NCBI GenBank assembly: GCA_964023205.1
Contig: OZ026835.1
Span: 39,839,083-39,903,082, forward strand
From: Lutraria lutraria
Taxonomy: Eukaryota > Mollusca > Bivalvia > Venerida > Mactridae
DNA: 64,000 nucleotides
Direction: 5' to 3'
The notes under the pieces are model-generated. The model was given only the letters and a program-made list of their open reading frames with translations. It made no database searches and was not told the origin of the DNA. Position 1 is the stretch's first letter; each line of letters starts with the position of its first letter. Both the position numbers and the translations under genes were made by a program. This document shows positions 12,321 through 26,085 of the stretch, piece by piece.

Positions 12321-13046
12321 CCTAGCATGTACATTCCATAAGCATGCCTTACAACTAGAGAAAGGACACAGCTATGCACATTCTGCATGCAAAAAATAGA
12401 TACATTATTGTCATCCTGTACTCGGCATACATAAAACACTGTTACCCATAAATGTGTTTTAACGGAAAACATTCACCACTTCTTCCATTCTTTTTATTTA
12501 AGGAATGTATATTTTCTTTATTTGCAAATTTATAGAAAGCCCACTGACCAGATAAGCGGGTGTCATCAAACTTATGCGATTTCTGTCGATCTGAATTGGA
12601 CCAACAGACTAATCTTGCCTGCCAAACCCAGGTTTACTTACACGGTGGGAATACGCCTATTGTAAAATACTGTATGTTAGTCCAACACGGCATTGTACTT
12701 ACTTTCTAATTTTCGTGCACAGTATTTCATGTTTTGTTATTTTAATTTCCTTCCAAAAAGGGTCTGTCAGAAAGGTTATATAAAAAAGGTTAATTCTTTT
12801 CTTTCTGATTTTACAATCTCTGCTTTTGTAAACCAATTTATTGAAATTGAAAAAGCTGTGGTCTAAATATTAACTAAATGAAGCACAATATATTTATCCT
12901 GAGACAAGCCATGTATTTATTGAATAAATTCTATATTCAAGATGAAATTATTATGTGTTATTGTTTTTTATTGTTTTGTTTTTTCATTTATATTGTCGAT
13001 GCACCTATTCTCGAACCCCACCTCCTTTTGAACCTTTTTGTTACTA
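12321..13046. other. Non-coding left-arm core, inner part
   Basis: Matches 34379-35091 in reverse complement. No gene or repeat end is recognised. Confidence 0.4.
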
Positions 13047-16000
13047 ATGGGAATGACAAAAATGGCTGTTGTAAGGAAGTGGCTGAGAGAGAGAAAATAG
13101 AGTAAAACGTCAATCTTGGTCGCTAGTATATTGGCTGTAACAGGGAGGTGACTTTTGTTCGGAGGTGACCGTTCATAGAGCTAGCACTGTATTTCTTTTA
13201 TGTACCAGATCTATAATACACAACAACAACTAATATCTTTATCCGAGCATTTGACTAAACATGTGTAGAAACACGTGGCATTATCACAGGTATCTGGATT
13301 TCTATCAATAAGTTGGTAATTATGTACAGTTGTAAAGATAATCAAAGCTCTGAAGGTTCTGCTGTTGTTCGGAACTATACAAAGGTAGGGTTTCGGGCTG
13401 AGTTTTGGAAACCGAAAGAAAGTTTGCGCATGAATTTAATGCAGACTTAAGTACTACTAACGCTATTCTACACTGTTCCCTTTCCATGTGCTTTCTGTAC
13501 TTTGATTGATATTTCCCCTTCAGATTACCAAAAGTAGTTCAGCAATTAGCATATTATTATATTGTATACTCAACTTATGCAGAATGTAATACCTCATACA
13601 TGAAGACATACTCGAAGAAAACGTTACACGTTATAAGCATTAAATTATCTATTAAAATTTACCGATTAACCACTTTTCTAAATATCTGGTTGACTCACAG
13701 TTATCATCGCACCGTCCATCAATTCAATGGTGACTTCTATACGTTTACAATAGAAGCTAGGAACCAGACTAAATTAGCATATACAGCTCGAGAATTATGA
13801 CGTCATTCTACCTTGAAATGTGTGTACTGATAGTAAATATTGTAGTAATCCGAGGGAGAGGATTGTTTTTTGTGGTGTTTTTTTTTCGACTGTTTTGTAT
13901 TGCTAGTTTACGATATTGCATAGCCATCTGCTTTTGACTCATATGTACGTAATATTTTAAATTGTATTTATGCCATTGAACTGAAAAATTGGAACTATGT
14001 TCGTAGGCGGAAGGTTATTGGAAGCTGTTCGGTATGCAGAAAAATGGAAACAGAGCGATTGTTGAAAAATTGTAATAACTTTATGTTTGTACCGAACAAC
14101 AAAAATGCGTCCAAATCTGTGTTATAATTAAAATAAAAAGATGTTCCTCAGGCCGAATTATAATAAGTTTAGGGGTGATATTGAATAGGTCGGATAACCA
14201 GATACAAACATTTCTTTTATATTGTATGACAAATCTATCGACCGTGAAAAAGAAAGAGTTTGGATTTCCATTCAGTTAAATAATAATATATATTATGATT
14301 ATTATACTGTACTGAGTGATTTAACATTGTGTTGTTTTGAATTGTTTTGAATCAATGGGTAAGTTTTGAATTAAAGTAACAATTATTTATTGTATTATCA
14401 TGTTCCTTATTGTTGTATGATATAATTTCCTCAACATAAGACATGGGGAAAAAAGAGAAGAAAGAACACGAGATCACATAGATTTTTCAGCTACGGAGTA
14501 AAGACGGTAACACAAACTTGAGTTTTACACAATGCGGTAGAAAAACATGACATCGGATTCGAGTGATATATTTATGATAATGAACCCCATTGTGCATTTT
14601 GTACAGATTGGATATTATACATTTTTTTCATATGAGACAAGTCACTGCCATGGTGTTGCTGGCAACACAACAATGACTGTTAGGAGAAATCCTAAATTAG
14701 GAACTGTACAGTTGATGGATATTCATGCTTAGGAATTAACATACACCATCTCAATATTGCCATCTATTTATGTACATATTCTGATATTCATGTGCTAAAT
14801 TCCATCAACCTAGCATGATGGTTATCTAAGTTATCAGATGTTTCGAGTTTTTTTTTATGTAGCCCATTATCCAGCCTATATTTTTCCGAATCCATCGGTA
14901 CCAAAATAAGCATTGTTGCTGTCGTATTTACTGATTTAATACATACCGAAAAGCTCTTCAAAACGCTCCATTTTAATAATATATCTTGATTATGACCACA
15001 TATCACTTTAAATGCACACTACAGTGTTAGAAACGAATTAAAATCGACCTACATAATTCTTTTAGTGATAATTTGGTTTGAAGAGTTTTTCTTTTTTCCA
15101 TGTTTTTAGTACCAAACTCGGAACAAAACTGACATAAACTACTATCGATTGATTAATCGTAGTTTAAGATTTTTTTTTTCAGAAAATATATGTTATTGGT
15201 ATGTGAATTATATGCAAACAGGTTTTGAAGTGAAAGTAAAAGTTTATTGTAAAAAAATACAGCTATTCGGAAACGAGCCGTTATACGGCGATATTTGCCG
15301 ATCTCGCTACGGAATATACCGACATCGCACTATTTCATCAGTTCCATTACGATCCTTCTGTTTTAACATCAAAATACCCTTCACGCACTGTGAACCAACA
15401 TAATAATTGCGAACTTCACAATAACTGTTATTTCTTCGCAAATGTAAGTGTACTGCCGTTCTGTTCTCTGCACTTCGACGGGAAAACCCCACATTCTATT
15501 TTTAGAATTTATCCATATATAGCTCTAGCCGATAGTATCGATCGATACGCGTTGTGGATATAAACCTTAACACTGATTTACATATCATGTCAAAAAGTCA
15601 CATATAAGACATACATCAATAATAGATTAATGTAATTACATGCATACTTCTGTAGAGAAATTACTGACCTACTGAACGAAAGTCGAAAGTAGAACTATTT
15701 TATGCTAAACTAGTTGGTTTCCGTCCCCAATCTTACAGCACACAATAGAGTGAAAGTGGGAACGGGAACCATGACAGTTATGGAGCTCACGGCATTTTTG
15801 TAAGTCGACGATAGCAAAGGAATTATCAAATTCCAAAAACTGATACTCGATAACAGCTCCAAAATTTGACAAAGCATATTATAAAATACAATAAGCATAT
15901 GAAAACTGTATAAAGCATACAAAAATGAAGAGTAATGATGATTTTGCGACATCACAATGAAAGGACACTACTAGTATATGCTTACATTTGCATAGTAAGT

Positions 16001-16250
16001 GTTATCATATAAGTTGGTTATTATAGATTAGAAATGAATTCCATGAACTATATAGATGAATACATGTAGTTAAAACGATACTGCATTGTTATTAAACGTA
16101 AACAAATTATCGACAACAAATAATCAGTATATATGAAGAAGAATAGAAAATATGCTAAAAACAAAAGTAATCTGTATCCAATCAATTATTTTTAATATAA
16201 AGCCTTTATAGGTGTAACACGCTAATTTTTTAAGGTATTTTCATTTTCAC
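13047..16250. other. Spacer DNA, nothing recognised
   Basis: AT-rich single-copy-looking DNA immediately inside the left arm. Only short frames (up to about 84 codons), none with domain motifs or credible exon borders. Confidence 0.4.
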
Positions 16251-16256
16251 AACATA

Positions 16257-16592
16257 TTAATTCAAAAATGTTTGCATGCACGCTGTTTTCCAAAAACATG
16301 AGTCAATATATTGTTTCTTTAAATTGTTTAAAACAGTGCATTCCATAATAAAATGATATTCATCATCTAGTTTGTTACAAAATCGACATTTTCTTTCATC
16401 AAATGGAACTTTTGCGGGTTTATGCCATCTGCCAGTCTCTACCAAAAGATGAAATCCATCAATGATTTTGTATCGCCAATAATTTAAATGTATACTTAAA
16501 TCGATTAATTCAAGTTCTATTAGTCTGAAACTGTAATTGTGTCCACAGATAAGGTAAAAGGCACGGGAATATAGCTTAAAATTCTTTAACAT
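16257..16592 (-). pseudogene. LINE reverse-transcriptase C-terminal fossil
   Basis: A 111-codon frame on the minus strand contains ETGRWHKP..PFDERKCRFC followed by DDEYHFIMEC. This GRW..(I/V)P...R.C..C......EYHF...C pattern is typical of the C-terminal segment after the reverse transcriptase domain in invertebrate LINE-type proteins, with a CxxC..H..C zinc-binding arrangement. No upstream reverse transcriptase motifs are attached, so this is a fragment. It is unrelated in sequence to the LINE at 8503. Confidence 0.6.
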
Positions 16593-16599
16593 CGTAAAT

Positions 16600-19500
16600 G
16601 TGGTGATTTATTGTATACAACATTTTTTCCTCCTATATCGGAGTAATTCATGATCAGTGATGCATGCAGCTTTTAAGTGTGTGGTTGCACCTTTACAGAA
16701 TATCAAAAAACTCGGATGGTGATATATTTAAATTGTTAGTTCTGGGTGTTTAAATAGTGCAGAGCTTGTTTTATCACATGTATGTTTTGTTTGCCTGTGT
16801 TTATACACAGTGTTAAAGAATTAATTATATTTGTACTTTGCAATAATACTAATGCATGATCCCGTAATAATATATTGATAATTGACAAAAAGGGCTATTC
16901 AGACAAACGGAAGGCATATTCAACAACAAAGACTCTGAGAATCTATTCCTCGAAAAAATACTTATTTTCACATCATATGTGTAGAAGAAGATGAATACGT
17001 AGGCCTATTGCTGAGTTGCAAATTGAAAATGACTACATATTATGTAAATAGATAACATTTGAACTTACCAATAGGTTGATAAAGATAGTAGAACTGTCCA
17101 TCGCTGAACGGCGCTGAATTCTTCACCTCGCCTGGACAAGAATGAATCCGTTAGGTCACTTATTAATTGTCCGATGGAAACATGAACAACAAAACTAACG
17201 TCAGTATCAATCCGAGTAATAGAGATGGAGCTAAATCAAAATCATTTAATATTTATTCTTCATATCTATTGACATAAAATGTTAGCACTTAAACTAAGTC
17301 AAAGTTTTAAACTTCCTGATTGCATTGAACGCTTTGTAAACTTGGTATGACGTATCAAAAATACGGATTGCAGTAGCCTATGTTATCTATTCTAGATCAT
17401 TAATTGTAATAATCTTATTTAGATCATTAATTGTAATATAATATTTTATTGTAGATAAACTCGCGGACACTATAATTATATTGTAATATGGTGTCCCTAA
17501 CAAATTGTATTATATTGTATTATATAAGGCAATATTTTTAATAATGCATCATATTTAGGAAGACGTCTGTCAAATTAATTAGGATATATTTGATAAATAT
17601 GCACATATGGATAAAAGTCATTACAAAAATGTATCTTTTTTGCTTATAATCGTGCATAAATGAAATTGACACCCACAACGAGCCATTCATTGGTACAGCT
17701 TACTAAACCGGTTTTAATGAAAGACGATATAAAGACAGACGTGGCTTTACTATTTTAAAAGGATCAAGGTAACCCAAAACCGGCCAATACTTTTGTACTT
17801 AAGGTAGTACATCCATATAACACTGTACTTTTCTGAAGTATCGGCTCAATGCTATACAAAAATGTTAATATTGCAAAAATACCATAACTAATTTATCGTT
17901 ATTTCTTTGGTAATTACCTTAGATTCTTCTACATATTTTAGGAGACATTAAAATTAAACTTTGTATTACGATTTGTTGCTCTTGTTGAAAGGTAGAACGA
18001 TATTAATGTCCTTGGATATTGTATGGTAACCTATATTTTATTTACCGAGCTATATTAATTGATACGTAATTGCATCTTTAAGGGAGCATTTCTCAAAGGA
18101 AGGTTATTGTTTTTTAAAATCTAATGAAAAATCTTTTTGCACCATGGAAACCTATAACAGTATGAACATTTCCCAAATTTCGAGATAATCATTTTGGGAG
18201 TTAGTATTAGAATCAATACATTTAAGTATACATGTTTATTAGGTAAGATAAACTTCATTAACTTAGTATTCATTTTTGTACCATTGAAGATACTGAATGA
18301 GTATGAAGCTGTTAATTACGATTAGATACACAATCATTGTAATATAAGTGACGACGTGTCTAAAACTAATGTTTTGTTTTCTATTGTAAACTAATTTATG
18401 TCCTAATTCCACAATAATAAAACAATAATACATTTTGTAAACCATTTATTCATTTGCAGGAAATTTAATAGTTGGTGCAGTCATACTTTGATTAATATAC
18501 AACAACGTACTAGAACATTATCAAAGTGACTTAGTATGCACATACATGTATATACATACTATATTCTATGTATGATAGTCAAAGCTATGACTGCACGCTT
18601 TAACGTATAAGAAGAAGCAGGGATGCTACTAGTATATTACATATATAGTATCCCCGGAAGAAGATAATACAAAATCTAAATACTTTTAACGAAATTGTCA
18701 TCTACTAGTATCTATTCCGTGGTCTTTATTTACAGGTGACAGGTAAATTAATGTATTCACAACTCTAACCCATTACTACGAGTACGCTTAGTATTTTATC
18801 GTTTTAGATAGAATTAGCCTACAAATATCGGTTATGTATGAAATATGGGCAGTGCTTAGAAAGAATGCAAGTGTTATTCTGTACACAAGATAACTTACTG
18901 AGGCCCGAATGCTACATCAGAATAGAGACCAATAGGCGTAAAACAAATCTTTGTTACTTACTTGTTCATTAAAGATAAGTAAAGTAGGTCGTGGCTTTTT
19001 GCAAGTGGAAAGGTTAACAAAGGTGGCTATATCGTTCCTTGGGCCCAATAAGGGTCGTAGAGAAAAATGTGGTCAGTGGGTAATCAGAAACAAACAATTT
19101 CACGCATTATTGGCGCCCCCGGAAATTGGTGCGTGAACCAAATACTACATTAAGTAATCAAACTATCGATATGAAATGGAGGTATCTTGATGGATCAACC
19201 AACCAGATATAGAGTTGTTTAATTGTTTGGTATAACCTATTGATTGCAACCGAAACCACGGTAATTCTATCTTGAATTGCGAACATTTGTCGTCTTCATT
19301 CTGTGCTACATTACATAAGTAGTGATATTAGATTGTCTTTAATGTTGAGATCGATGTAGAAAATTTGGAGACTTAGTTAAGTCTCTTCTTACGTATTATT
19401 TATACATAGTATACAGTACGCGTTGTCTCCCTTTGCTCAAGTTATACTTTAAACACTATTAAAACAACAAATCAGTGACTGTATATTTAGCATTTTCTTT

Positions 19501-19660
19501 GTTTTTAGTGTGATAATACTGAAATTACGATGTTGAGCAATATATAGCTGTTAAATGAAAATAATTATCCGTGCACAAAAGAAGTCATTCCTTATAGGAG
19601 AATACTATTTAACTAACTTATTGAACCAAGGCCGTTTATGCTTAACTTTTAGGTTTGTAA
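16600..19660. other. Spacer DNA, nothing recognised
   Basis: AT-rich. A short direct repeat, AGATCATTAATTGTAATA, occurs twice near 17395 and 17423. No coding exons or element ends that I can support. Confidence 0.4.
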
Positions 19661-19664
19661 TTAT

Positions 19665-19905
19665 TGATTGAGGGCTTTCGTGGTTGAGTTGTTATGGTCT
19701 CTAACTAAAATTCACATGCTCTTCATTGCTATGAGTTCGAAATCCTTTTGGTACTACAAAATAATCATATGTGAGGAAGCTACCCGGCTACCTTACGGAA
19801 GGTTGTTCGTTGTACCTAGATGTATACCTTGGGTCTTTCTCCACTGTTAAAGCTCGAAATATCACCAATGACAAATGGTGCGGCACTAAACTTCAATGAA
19901 AAAGA
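19665..19905 (+). mobile_element. tRNA-derived SINE, family 1 (diverged)
   Basis: Contains an A-box-like TGGTTGAGTTGTTATGG (19681-19697) and a B-box-like GAGTTCGAAATCC (19733-19745), spaced as in a tRNA promoter. These are followed by GTGAGGAAGCTACCCGGCT and an end segment with GGTGCGGCACTAAAC. This matches the plan of mollusc tRNA-derived SINEs (internal pol III promoter, body, tail). The 60-codon frame across it is a shadow. Confidence 0.6.
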
Positions 19906-21420
19906 AATATTGAGATATGTGTGAAAACAAATTCGTTCAATACATTAATTTTGTGTATCACATGACCATATAGCAGTTCATATATATCAGAAACTAAACA
20001 TTGATACCAAGGACGTGTTACTTACATTCAGTATTAGCTTAAGCTTACCACACAAACTACACAGTTATAAACCTGTCATCGCGTCTAATACAAAAGCATA
20101 TGTATACAACAATGAGTCTCGATGATATTTCTATATGTTATATATTTATGTTACAATTATTGTCACCATTTTAAGAATATACGCGTTCTTGGTTTCATAA
20201 TAATATTTGCTATGTTCATTGAAATCGACTGTCAACTTCTCTATGTGAATCACTCGGATCAGCGGTGAACGACATAAGATTTCAGACATTATATCTTCAA
20301 CCACATCGTCCTAGAGAACATACGGTTAGCACTCGTGAAGCATGTGAGCCCGTGACTAGCGAATGATTCTTTATGCGATGAAAGCACTGGTAACGGAAAA
20401 CTTACTTGACAATTCCGACTCATCCCCATGATGAAATATCAAGTCTGTAAAAGCGATAGGAGTATCGTACAATCGTAGATGATAAACAAATACGTAACGA
20501 ATTTAACTGGTATAGTACAATAATACAATGCCAAACACTTCTGAATAATTGGGGGGGAAAACGAAAATTATCATTTTACGAAAAAATATTGTTTTTAAGG
20601 CATTATTTTTGTCTAAATTACATTTCTTAGTTTTGTCTAAATTACATTTCTTTTATTCAAAATATAGAAATGCCAAAAGAAATGTTTACTAAAATCACAC
20701 CTAATTGACCAAACGACCTAGGTGGCCTTGACATAGATATTCACACTTTCACGAAAACAATTAAAATAAATTAATACATGTCAAAACCTTTTGACATATA
20801 AAAAAGTGATCTAGATAGAAATACCTAGAAATTCTCTTTAGTCCAAACATAACTGGACCGAAGAAACTGAAAGAAAGCAATACTAAACATATGGAAAATG
20901 CATCAATTAATAATGCAAAGATCCATACCCAGCATTAAACCAATCTAGCTTTAATCATTATGCCACAGCAACTACTACACTTCAAAGTTATGATAAATAA
21001 GGCAATATACAATAATTATGTTCTTAAAACAAAAGACTGGACACCCATTTAGTCACAATTACTGTGGTAACAATTTGGCAAGCTTTACCAAATGGAATCT
21101 CTATTTTATACTGAACAAAATTATTTAATTTATTTACATGGAAAATATTTGAGAACCCTTCTTAATTGTGTCCGCACTTTTTCTTAAACTGTTGCTATAT
21201 ATTCGAATTCTGGAAAATGACGTCTGGTGTTTTTAACAGGTGTAACTTTGCCAGTTCCTTTAGAATCCCAGAAAATATCGTTATAACAAATATGTATAAA
21301 CACTGTTTTGTTGAATATTTGTGATGTAGCTTGTAAATATTTATGTAAACAAACGGGTTGTCATTGAAGCAATCCCCGCCCAAAAGAATACCTTATTTAT
21401 TTACTGTAAAATGTCATCAG
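19906..21420. other. Spacer DNA, nothing recognised
   Basis: Apart from a two-copy direct repeat TTTGTCTAAATTACATTTCT near 20609-20652, nothing is recognisable. Confidence 0.4.
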
Positions 21421-21449
21421 CATTATATTACAAGTTCAGTTTTGTAGTT

Positions 21450-21545
21450 CATTTTCACCATCATCAACCGTAGCAGTAGAAGCGACATCACTATTAGTAT
21501 CAACAGCAGCAGCAACAAAAACAACACCATCATCAGCGCTATCAT
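21450..21545. repeat. Degenerate trinucleotide-rich tract
   Basis: Runs of CATCATCA, AGCAGCAGCAAC and CACCATCATCAG mixed with AACA units. Looks like a decayed microsatellite; no coding context. Confidence 0.5.
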
Positions 21546-21933
21546 GATATTAAATACAGATATACATGTATTTGTATTATCACAATTTTTATTGTGCGAA
21601 TATCTTCCCAGATGTTAAACACATGTGCTGTTGCCAATGGTAAAGTGCGTGTACATGATCTTCAAGTAATCGTTTCCGTTGTTTCATTCAGATGTTTCCG
21701 CTCTATCGAGGAAGCTGTGAGTGAATATATCAGCACTATCTAAAGATTTAGTGATCAAATATAGTCAGTGATGAATAGATAATGACGTTTTTAACATATT
21801 GGTAGTTTATCTAAAGACAACAATTCGCTTGCAATTCTCCATCAATTGTTTCAACTTAGTTTCACATGATGTGCGCAAACAGATATACGGGAAATACACT
21901 GATTAAGATGCGTATTGTTTATGTTATGTACTG

Positions 21934-22246
21934 CAGGCGCGTAGCTAGCCCTCCATGGATGTGGATTCAGGATTAAGCTAGGGGGTCCGGGGGCATGCTC
22001 CCCCGAAAAATTTTGAGAATAATGGTGCAATCTGGTGCATTCTAGGCGATTTCAGGGTCATTAATGTAGTTCTCAAGAAGTCAGTTTTGGTACCATAAAG
22101 AATATAGACAAATAGAATACATTAAGGCGTCAAGGGTTTATACATTTATGAAGTAGATTTTTGTGATTTTAAAAAAATCCTGATTTTTTTTTGTCAGAAT
22201 CATGTGGATTCAGCCGCGTACTCGCGTATAGGCAGCTACGCGCCTG
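21934..22246. mobile_element. 313-bp TIR MITE
   Basis: Left end CAGGCGCGTAGCTAGCC and right end GGCAGCTACGCGCCTG are inverted copies. TACTG is repeated directly at both edges (21929-21933 and 22247-22251), consistent with a 5-bp target duplication. Inside is a CCGGGGGCATGCTCCCCCG palindrome near 21991. No coding capacity. Superfamily left open: the CAGG start suits hAT, but a 5-bp duplication does not. Confidence 0.75.
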
Positions 22247-22358
22247 TACTGTTGTTATTTGGTGTGGGGGCTGAATGGATGGGTGTGTTAGTGGCGCAAT
22301 TTATGTGTTAAGCAGGTTATAATAATGTTATATTATTGCAATCTAACACACTGAATTG

Positions 22359-23090
22359 TTATAAATTTAAAACAAGCCTTAAAATTAAGATAGCTATAAA
22401 TGATATAATAATGTTATTATGTTCCCAATTTACATTTCTAATAGCTTCCTTTAAAATAATTGTATCAATATCTGTTATTATTTGTTCACTTTCCAGTTCC
22501 TTTGTTGCTTGATTTTGTGTTATTTTATCAAACAAACAAACAAATGGACAGAGTGGTCTGAATAAAACTATACAATGTTTATTTACGTACATAGTCCGTA
22601 TTATTATGTTGATTGCAAGAGAGTCGTTTTATATATTCCGTCATAAATGATCGATACAACACAAACACATTTCCAGTCTAATTGATACTATACTGTAATT
22701 CTGTTTTAACAAACGTCGAATGATAGTTACAGCCAACTACTATTTGGCACATAAAATACTGTTTTGGTTGAAGATATTGGCAAGATTTCTGTTTAATGAT
22801 GTTTACTCTGCCCATGTTTACTTTATATATATGGTGCCATTAATATAGATACTCAAACTTTACTCCAGCAATTAAATCTTTGTTAAGTACAAACATAATA
22901 TTAACATAAGTTACAGCTTGCAGTACCGATGCCGCGGTACTAGCTGGAAATATAATAGAGGATGAAGTAAATTGATATATAATGATCTACAGACCATTAC
23001 AGGACTCCTAAAATCCGGAAATCTACTTATTTATCGGTCCCGATGTTACTTTTTTCATTTCAATATCTAACGTATACTTCGATCTTTATT
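22359..23090. other. Spacer DNA, nothing recognised
   Basis: A 77-codon minus-strand frame exists at 22359-22592 without motifs or exon borders. Otherwise no signal. Confidence 0.35.
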
Positions 23091-23134
23091 TTTTTCTAAA
23101 TCATAAAGCCTATCAGCTGCGTAAACTCTTCAGG

Positions 23135-23360
23135 AATTGCCCTTGATCCGGACATATCCCTTGCCCTAGACATATCCATTAGGCTTGATCCGGTCATATC
23201 CCTTGCCCTAGACATATCCATTAGGCTTGATCCGGTCATATCCCTTGCCCCCATACATATCCCTTGATCCGGATACATCCCTAGGTATGCCTTGCCACGG
23301 ACATATCCCTTAATTCGGACACATCCCTTGACCTGGACATATTCCTTCAATCGGGCATGT
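23135..23360. repeat. Minisatellite of ACATATCCCTTG units
   Basis: About a dozen degenerate units of the type (T)CCGGACATATCCCTTG, alternating with CCCTAGACATATCCATTAGG. Two consecutive copies of a 42-bp higher unit (CTTGATCCGGTCATATCCCT... then ...TCCATTAGG) are nearly identical. The reverse strand is open for 84 codons (repeating RDMTGSSLMDMSRA-like residues), which is a consequence of the repeat. Confidence 0.85.
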
Positions 23361-24597
23361 CTGTGTTAGAGAGGTTTCACTGTAAATCATTAAGCAATCT
23401 TCTAAATATTTCTTCTTTTACAATTATCGTATACACAAGTACAAGATATCTGTATAAGCCTTAATTACATTCATAACAAAGTTAGATTTTTTGCAGATCT
23501 TTACAAATTTTATAATACCAATGCGAAACTTAATGAATGCACAAAACTGATTTGTAGTAGATTTACTTCGGTATGTATGCGCTAAAGCTTACTGAAAATT
23601 CTTTATGTCATACGTTTTATGATTGTGCTAGATAACAAACGTTCCGGAACATATTATTTGAATCATGAAAACATTTTTGATAGTTAAGATACAAACTATT
23701 GTATTCATTATATAGTCAATGATTTGCAAAAGCTGATGTTCAACTTCAAAAACCCGGAAGGTTTATTCAAGTTAAAATGAATTGTGCAGAGTGACTTGCG
23801 ATATCCAAAAACTTGAACACGAATTTCGAGCTTCAGTACATTTCACATGCATGTGTAAGAAAGAATTTTGACCCCCATAGAATTCATAGGCTGTAGTAAT
23901 GGACATGTGATGGTAAAATTGTAATAAATTATATACTAAAACTCCACAGTTATCCCAAGATCACCTTAAAGGAAAAAAGAATTGCCACATAATTCGACCA
24001 TGTTCAGCGTATATTTCTTTTCGTTTAATGTCTAGTTTTGTGATAAATTATGGTATTTTATATATATGTAGAATTTATCATAATTTTATCATCAAATGTC
24101 CGTTACTAATGCTAGTTCATTGAATAAAAATATTTTCCAGTAATAACATTATCTCTCCTTATGAATATAACTTCCTTTCATAACATATCTGTAAAAAGTA
24201 CATAAATCAATATGCTAGACAGTACCCTGAAAGTTAATTATTGTAAGTACTCAATACATGACTGTGGGTTTAGATCAGGGTGTTCTTAGTCTATGGGATC
24301 AACGGTCTTAGTGTTGTGTCTTTCAAGACGTCCTTTGGATGAGTCATTACTACATGTACATGTATATAATAACTTTTTCGATAGAATATTGACCGGGGAT
24401 AATATTCTATTGGGGCCAAACTACTTCTGTTCTGTGTTTTCCAACCGTATAAAACACCGCGACCTTTTTCTACGTAGTGCAATACGAATTTAAAGGATAT
24501 ATTTGTTAAGAAAACAAACTCCTAATTATTTGTAACGTTAGTTTAACATCAAAACAACATCATAACAACCGATTTGTATTTTACGTATGTCTATAAT

Positions 24598-24844
24598 CCG
24601 GCGACTCGCCTCCGCGGTCGAATGGTTCAGGTCGCTGACTTTAAATCACTGTATCCTTTCACTGATAAGGGCCGTGGGTTCGGTGACCATGTCTCATTAT
24701 GCGAGAAAGAAGGCCGTTGCTTACAGAGGATTGGTGTCTAGAACTGGTTCTTTCCAGGAACGATGGTTAGGTTAACTGTCCGACTCATATGACTTTGACT
24801 GTTGAAAAGGGGCATAAAACTCAATATAAAACAAGCAAGCAAAC
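24598..24844 (+). mobile_element. tRNA-derived SINE, family 2, copy 1
   Basis: Aligns along its length with the copy at 49436. It starts CTCGCCTCCGCGGTCGAATGG, has GTCGCTGACTT, a weak B-box GTGGGTTCGGTGACC (24674-24688), the conserved centre CCAGGAACGATGGTTAGGTT, and a tail GGCATAAAACTC followed by AAACAAGCAAGC. The B-box is damaged, so pol III transcription is unlikely. Confidence 0.75.
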
Positions 24845-24992
24845 TATATAATCTTGTAGATACATATAGATGTTTAGAATTCATCCAATGTCATTAATTG
24901 AACTCTGTACGAGTGTCACGGAGTGTCCATATCAATACAGATTTAAATTTGAGCGCGTGTATTTAAAAGGCCACTTTTGTTACATTATAATA

Positions 24993-26085
24993 CGAGGGCT
25001 GTCCTGGAAGTTCGCGGAATTTCGCTATAACTCAATACGGCGGATACAAATACAAAAACAAAGTACATCATGTGAAACTTAAATGTTATAGCTCTTATCG
25101 AGTGAAATATCAGAAACATGCAGTAACTATCAATAACAGTCATGAAACAATAAAACCATCACTGTCCGTCACCCGGAGCACGTTGTCGCGTATAACGTCA
25201 TCACACGATGTCAAAGCACTTCAAATGTGATCAAAGTTAAGAGAGCGATTCACCTTCTCGATGTAATCTCCGCGTATTGCTACACATTTACGGTGCCTAT
25301 GAATCATCTTCATGAAAATATCATTATACCATTTGTTACTAAATCCCGCTACAACATTCTGTGCGCATATCTGACTCAAAGTGTTGTCCGTGCAACATTT
25401 TCTTGACCTCAGGAAAACAGCAAAATCCATTGGCGCCAGGTAAGAACTGTACGGTGGATGGGCTCATAGTTTAAACCCTGGTAGATCAATTTTAAGTAGT
25501 GTCGATCTCGCTCTGTTTGCTGGTGCATTATCTTGATGCAATATGACGTACTAGTGCAGGGTCTAAGTCTGTGCGCTTCTTTCTTAGGGCTTGTAGCAAA
25601 TCTCTTCTCCCTCCATATCATGACACCATAGGAACTCCCAACATGCGCTAACTTTTGACATTCCTAGGTTGGTTGTTAATATTTGATTAACTACGTACAT
25701 TACGCGAAATGTCAAGTATTTAGCAACATTCGTCTACCCGTGTCTACTATCCATGTTATGCACCATTACTACTGATGGTCCACCTGCTCTTTCGTCATCA
25801 TTAATTGATCTTCTTCCATTTCTAAATCGTGCATTCCACGTATAAACAATCGTCTAGCTACATGGTAGTAATGTACTAGACGATGTAATTATTTGTAATG
25901 TCTCCGCCGGTAATTTTACAAGTCCGACACAACACGCTCCGTAATTCAGCGTCGCCCGTTGACGTCATTGTTTTAAGTCTTTTTATCATATTAGTTGTGA
26001 CTTTCTTCGTTAACAGTTTTAACTCAAAAATCCTGTAAATAGTCATGTTATCGAGAAATTCCGCGAACTTCCAGGACAGCCCTCG
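24993..26085 (-). mobile_element. mariner element fossil with intact TIRs
   Basis: Perfect-looking termini: TACGAGGGCTGTCCTGGAAG at the left and its inverse at the right, about 34 bp of TIR, flanked by TA at 24991-24992 and 26086-26087. On the minus strand, mariner transposase blocks remain: RFRNGRRSINDDERAGGPSV (about 25777-25836), then HPPYSSYLAPMDFAVF (about 25420-25466, covering the third catalytic Asp), and KCVAIRGDYIEK (about 25255-25290). Frameshifts and stops separate them. At 1,093 bp it is shorter than typical mariners of about 1.3 kb, so it also has internal deletions. Flanks have a paralogue without the element at about 26600-26685. Confidence 0.88.
25221..25836 (-). pseudogene. 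mariner transposase remnant
   Basis: Catalytic DDE/D region of a mariner transposase, which cuts and pastes at TA dinucleotides. Two overlapping frames (25409-25621 and 25221-25430) carry the C-terminal half. The junction YLAPMDFAVF is split between them by a shift. The W..RF..GR.S..DD.R.GGPS linker of the N-terminal half is in a third frame. No single frame could make a functional enzyme. Confidence 0.8.

Larger units (their letters stand above)
2420..13046 (+). repeat. Left arm of large inverted duplication
   Basis: This arm is the reverse complement of 34379-43363. Outer edge: left ...CATTTTTTGGTCAATATCTG pairs with right CAGATATTGACCAAAAATG. Inner edge: left CTCGAACCCCACCTCC pairs with right GGAGGTGGGGTTCGAG. 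A hand comparison of about 180 bp (left 2760-2940) shows five differences, so the arms are close but not identical. The left arm is longer because of the HINE at 5660-6779 and the LINE at 8503-11326. Without arm-specific insertions both cores are about 6.6 kb. Confidence 0.93.

Noticed and set aside
23096..23350. 84-codon frame on the minus strand as a gene
   Set aside because: A by-product of the minisatellite unit length.
23135..23360. CRISPR-like array
   Set aside because: Tandem units without unique spacers, in eukaryotic-type DNA.
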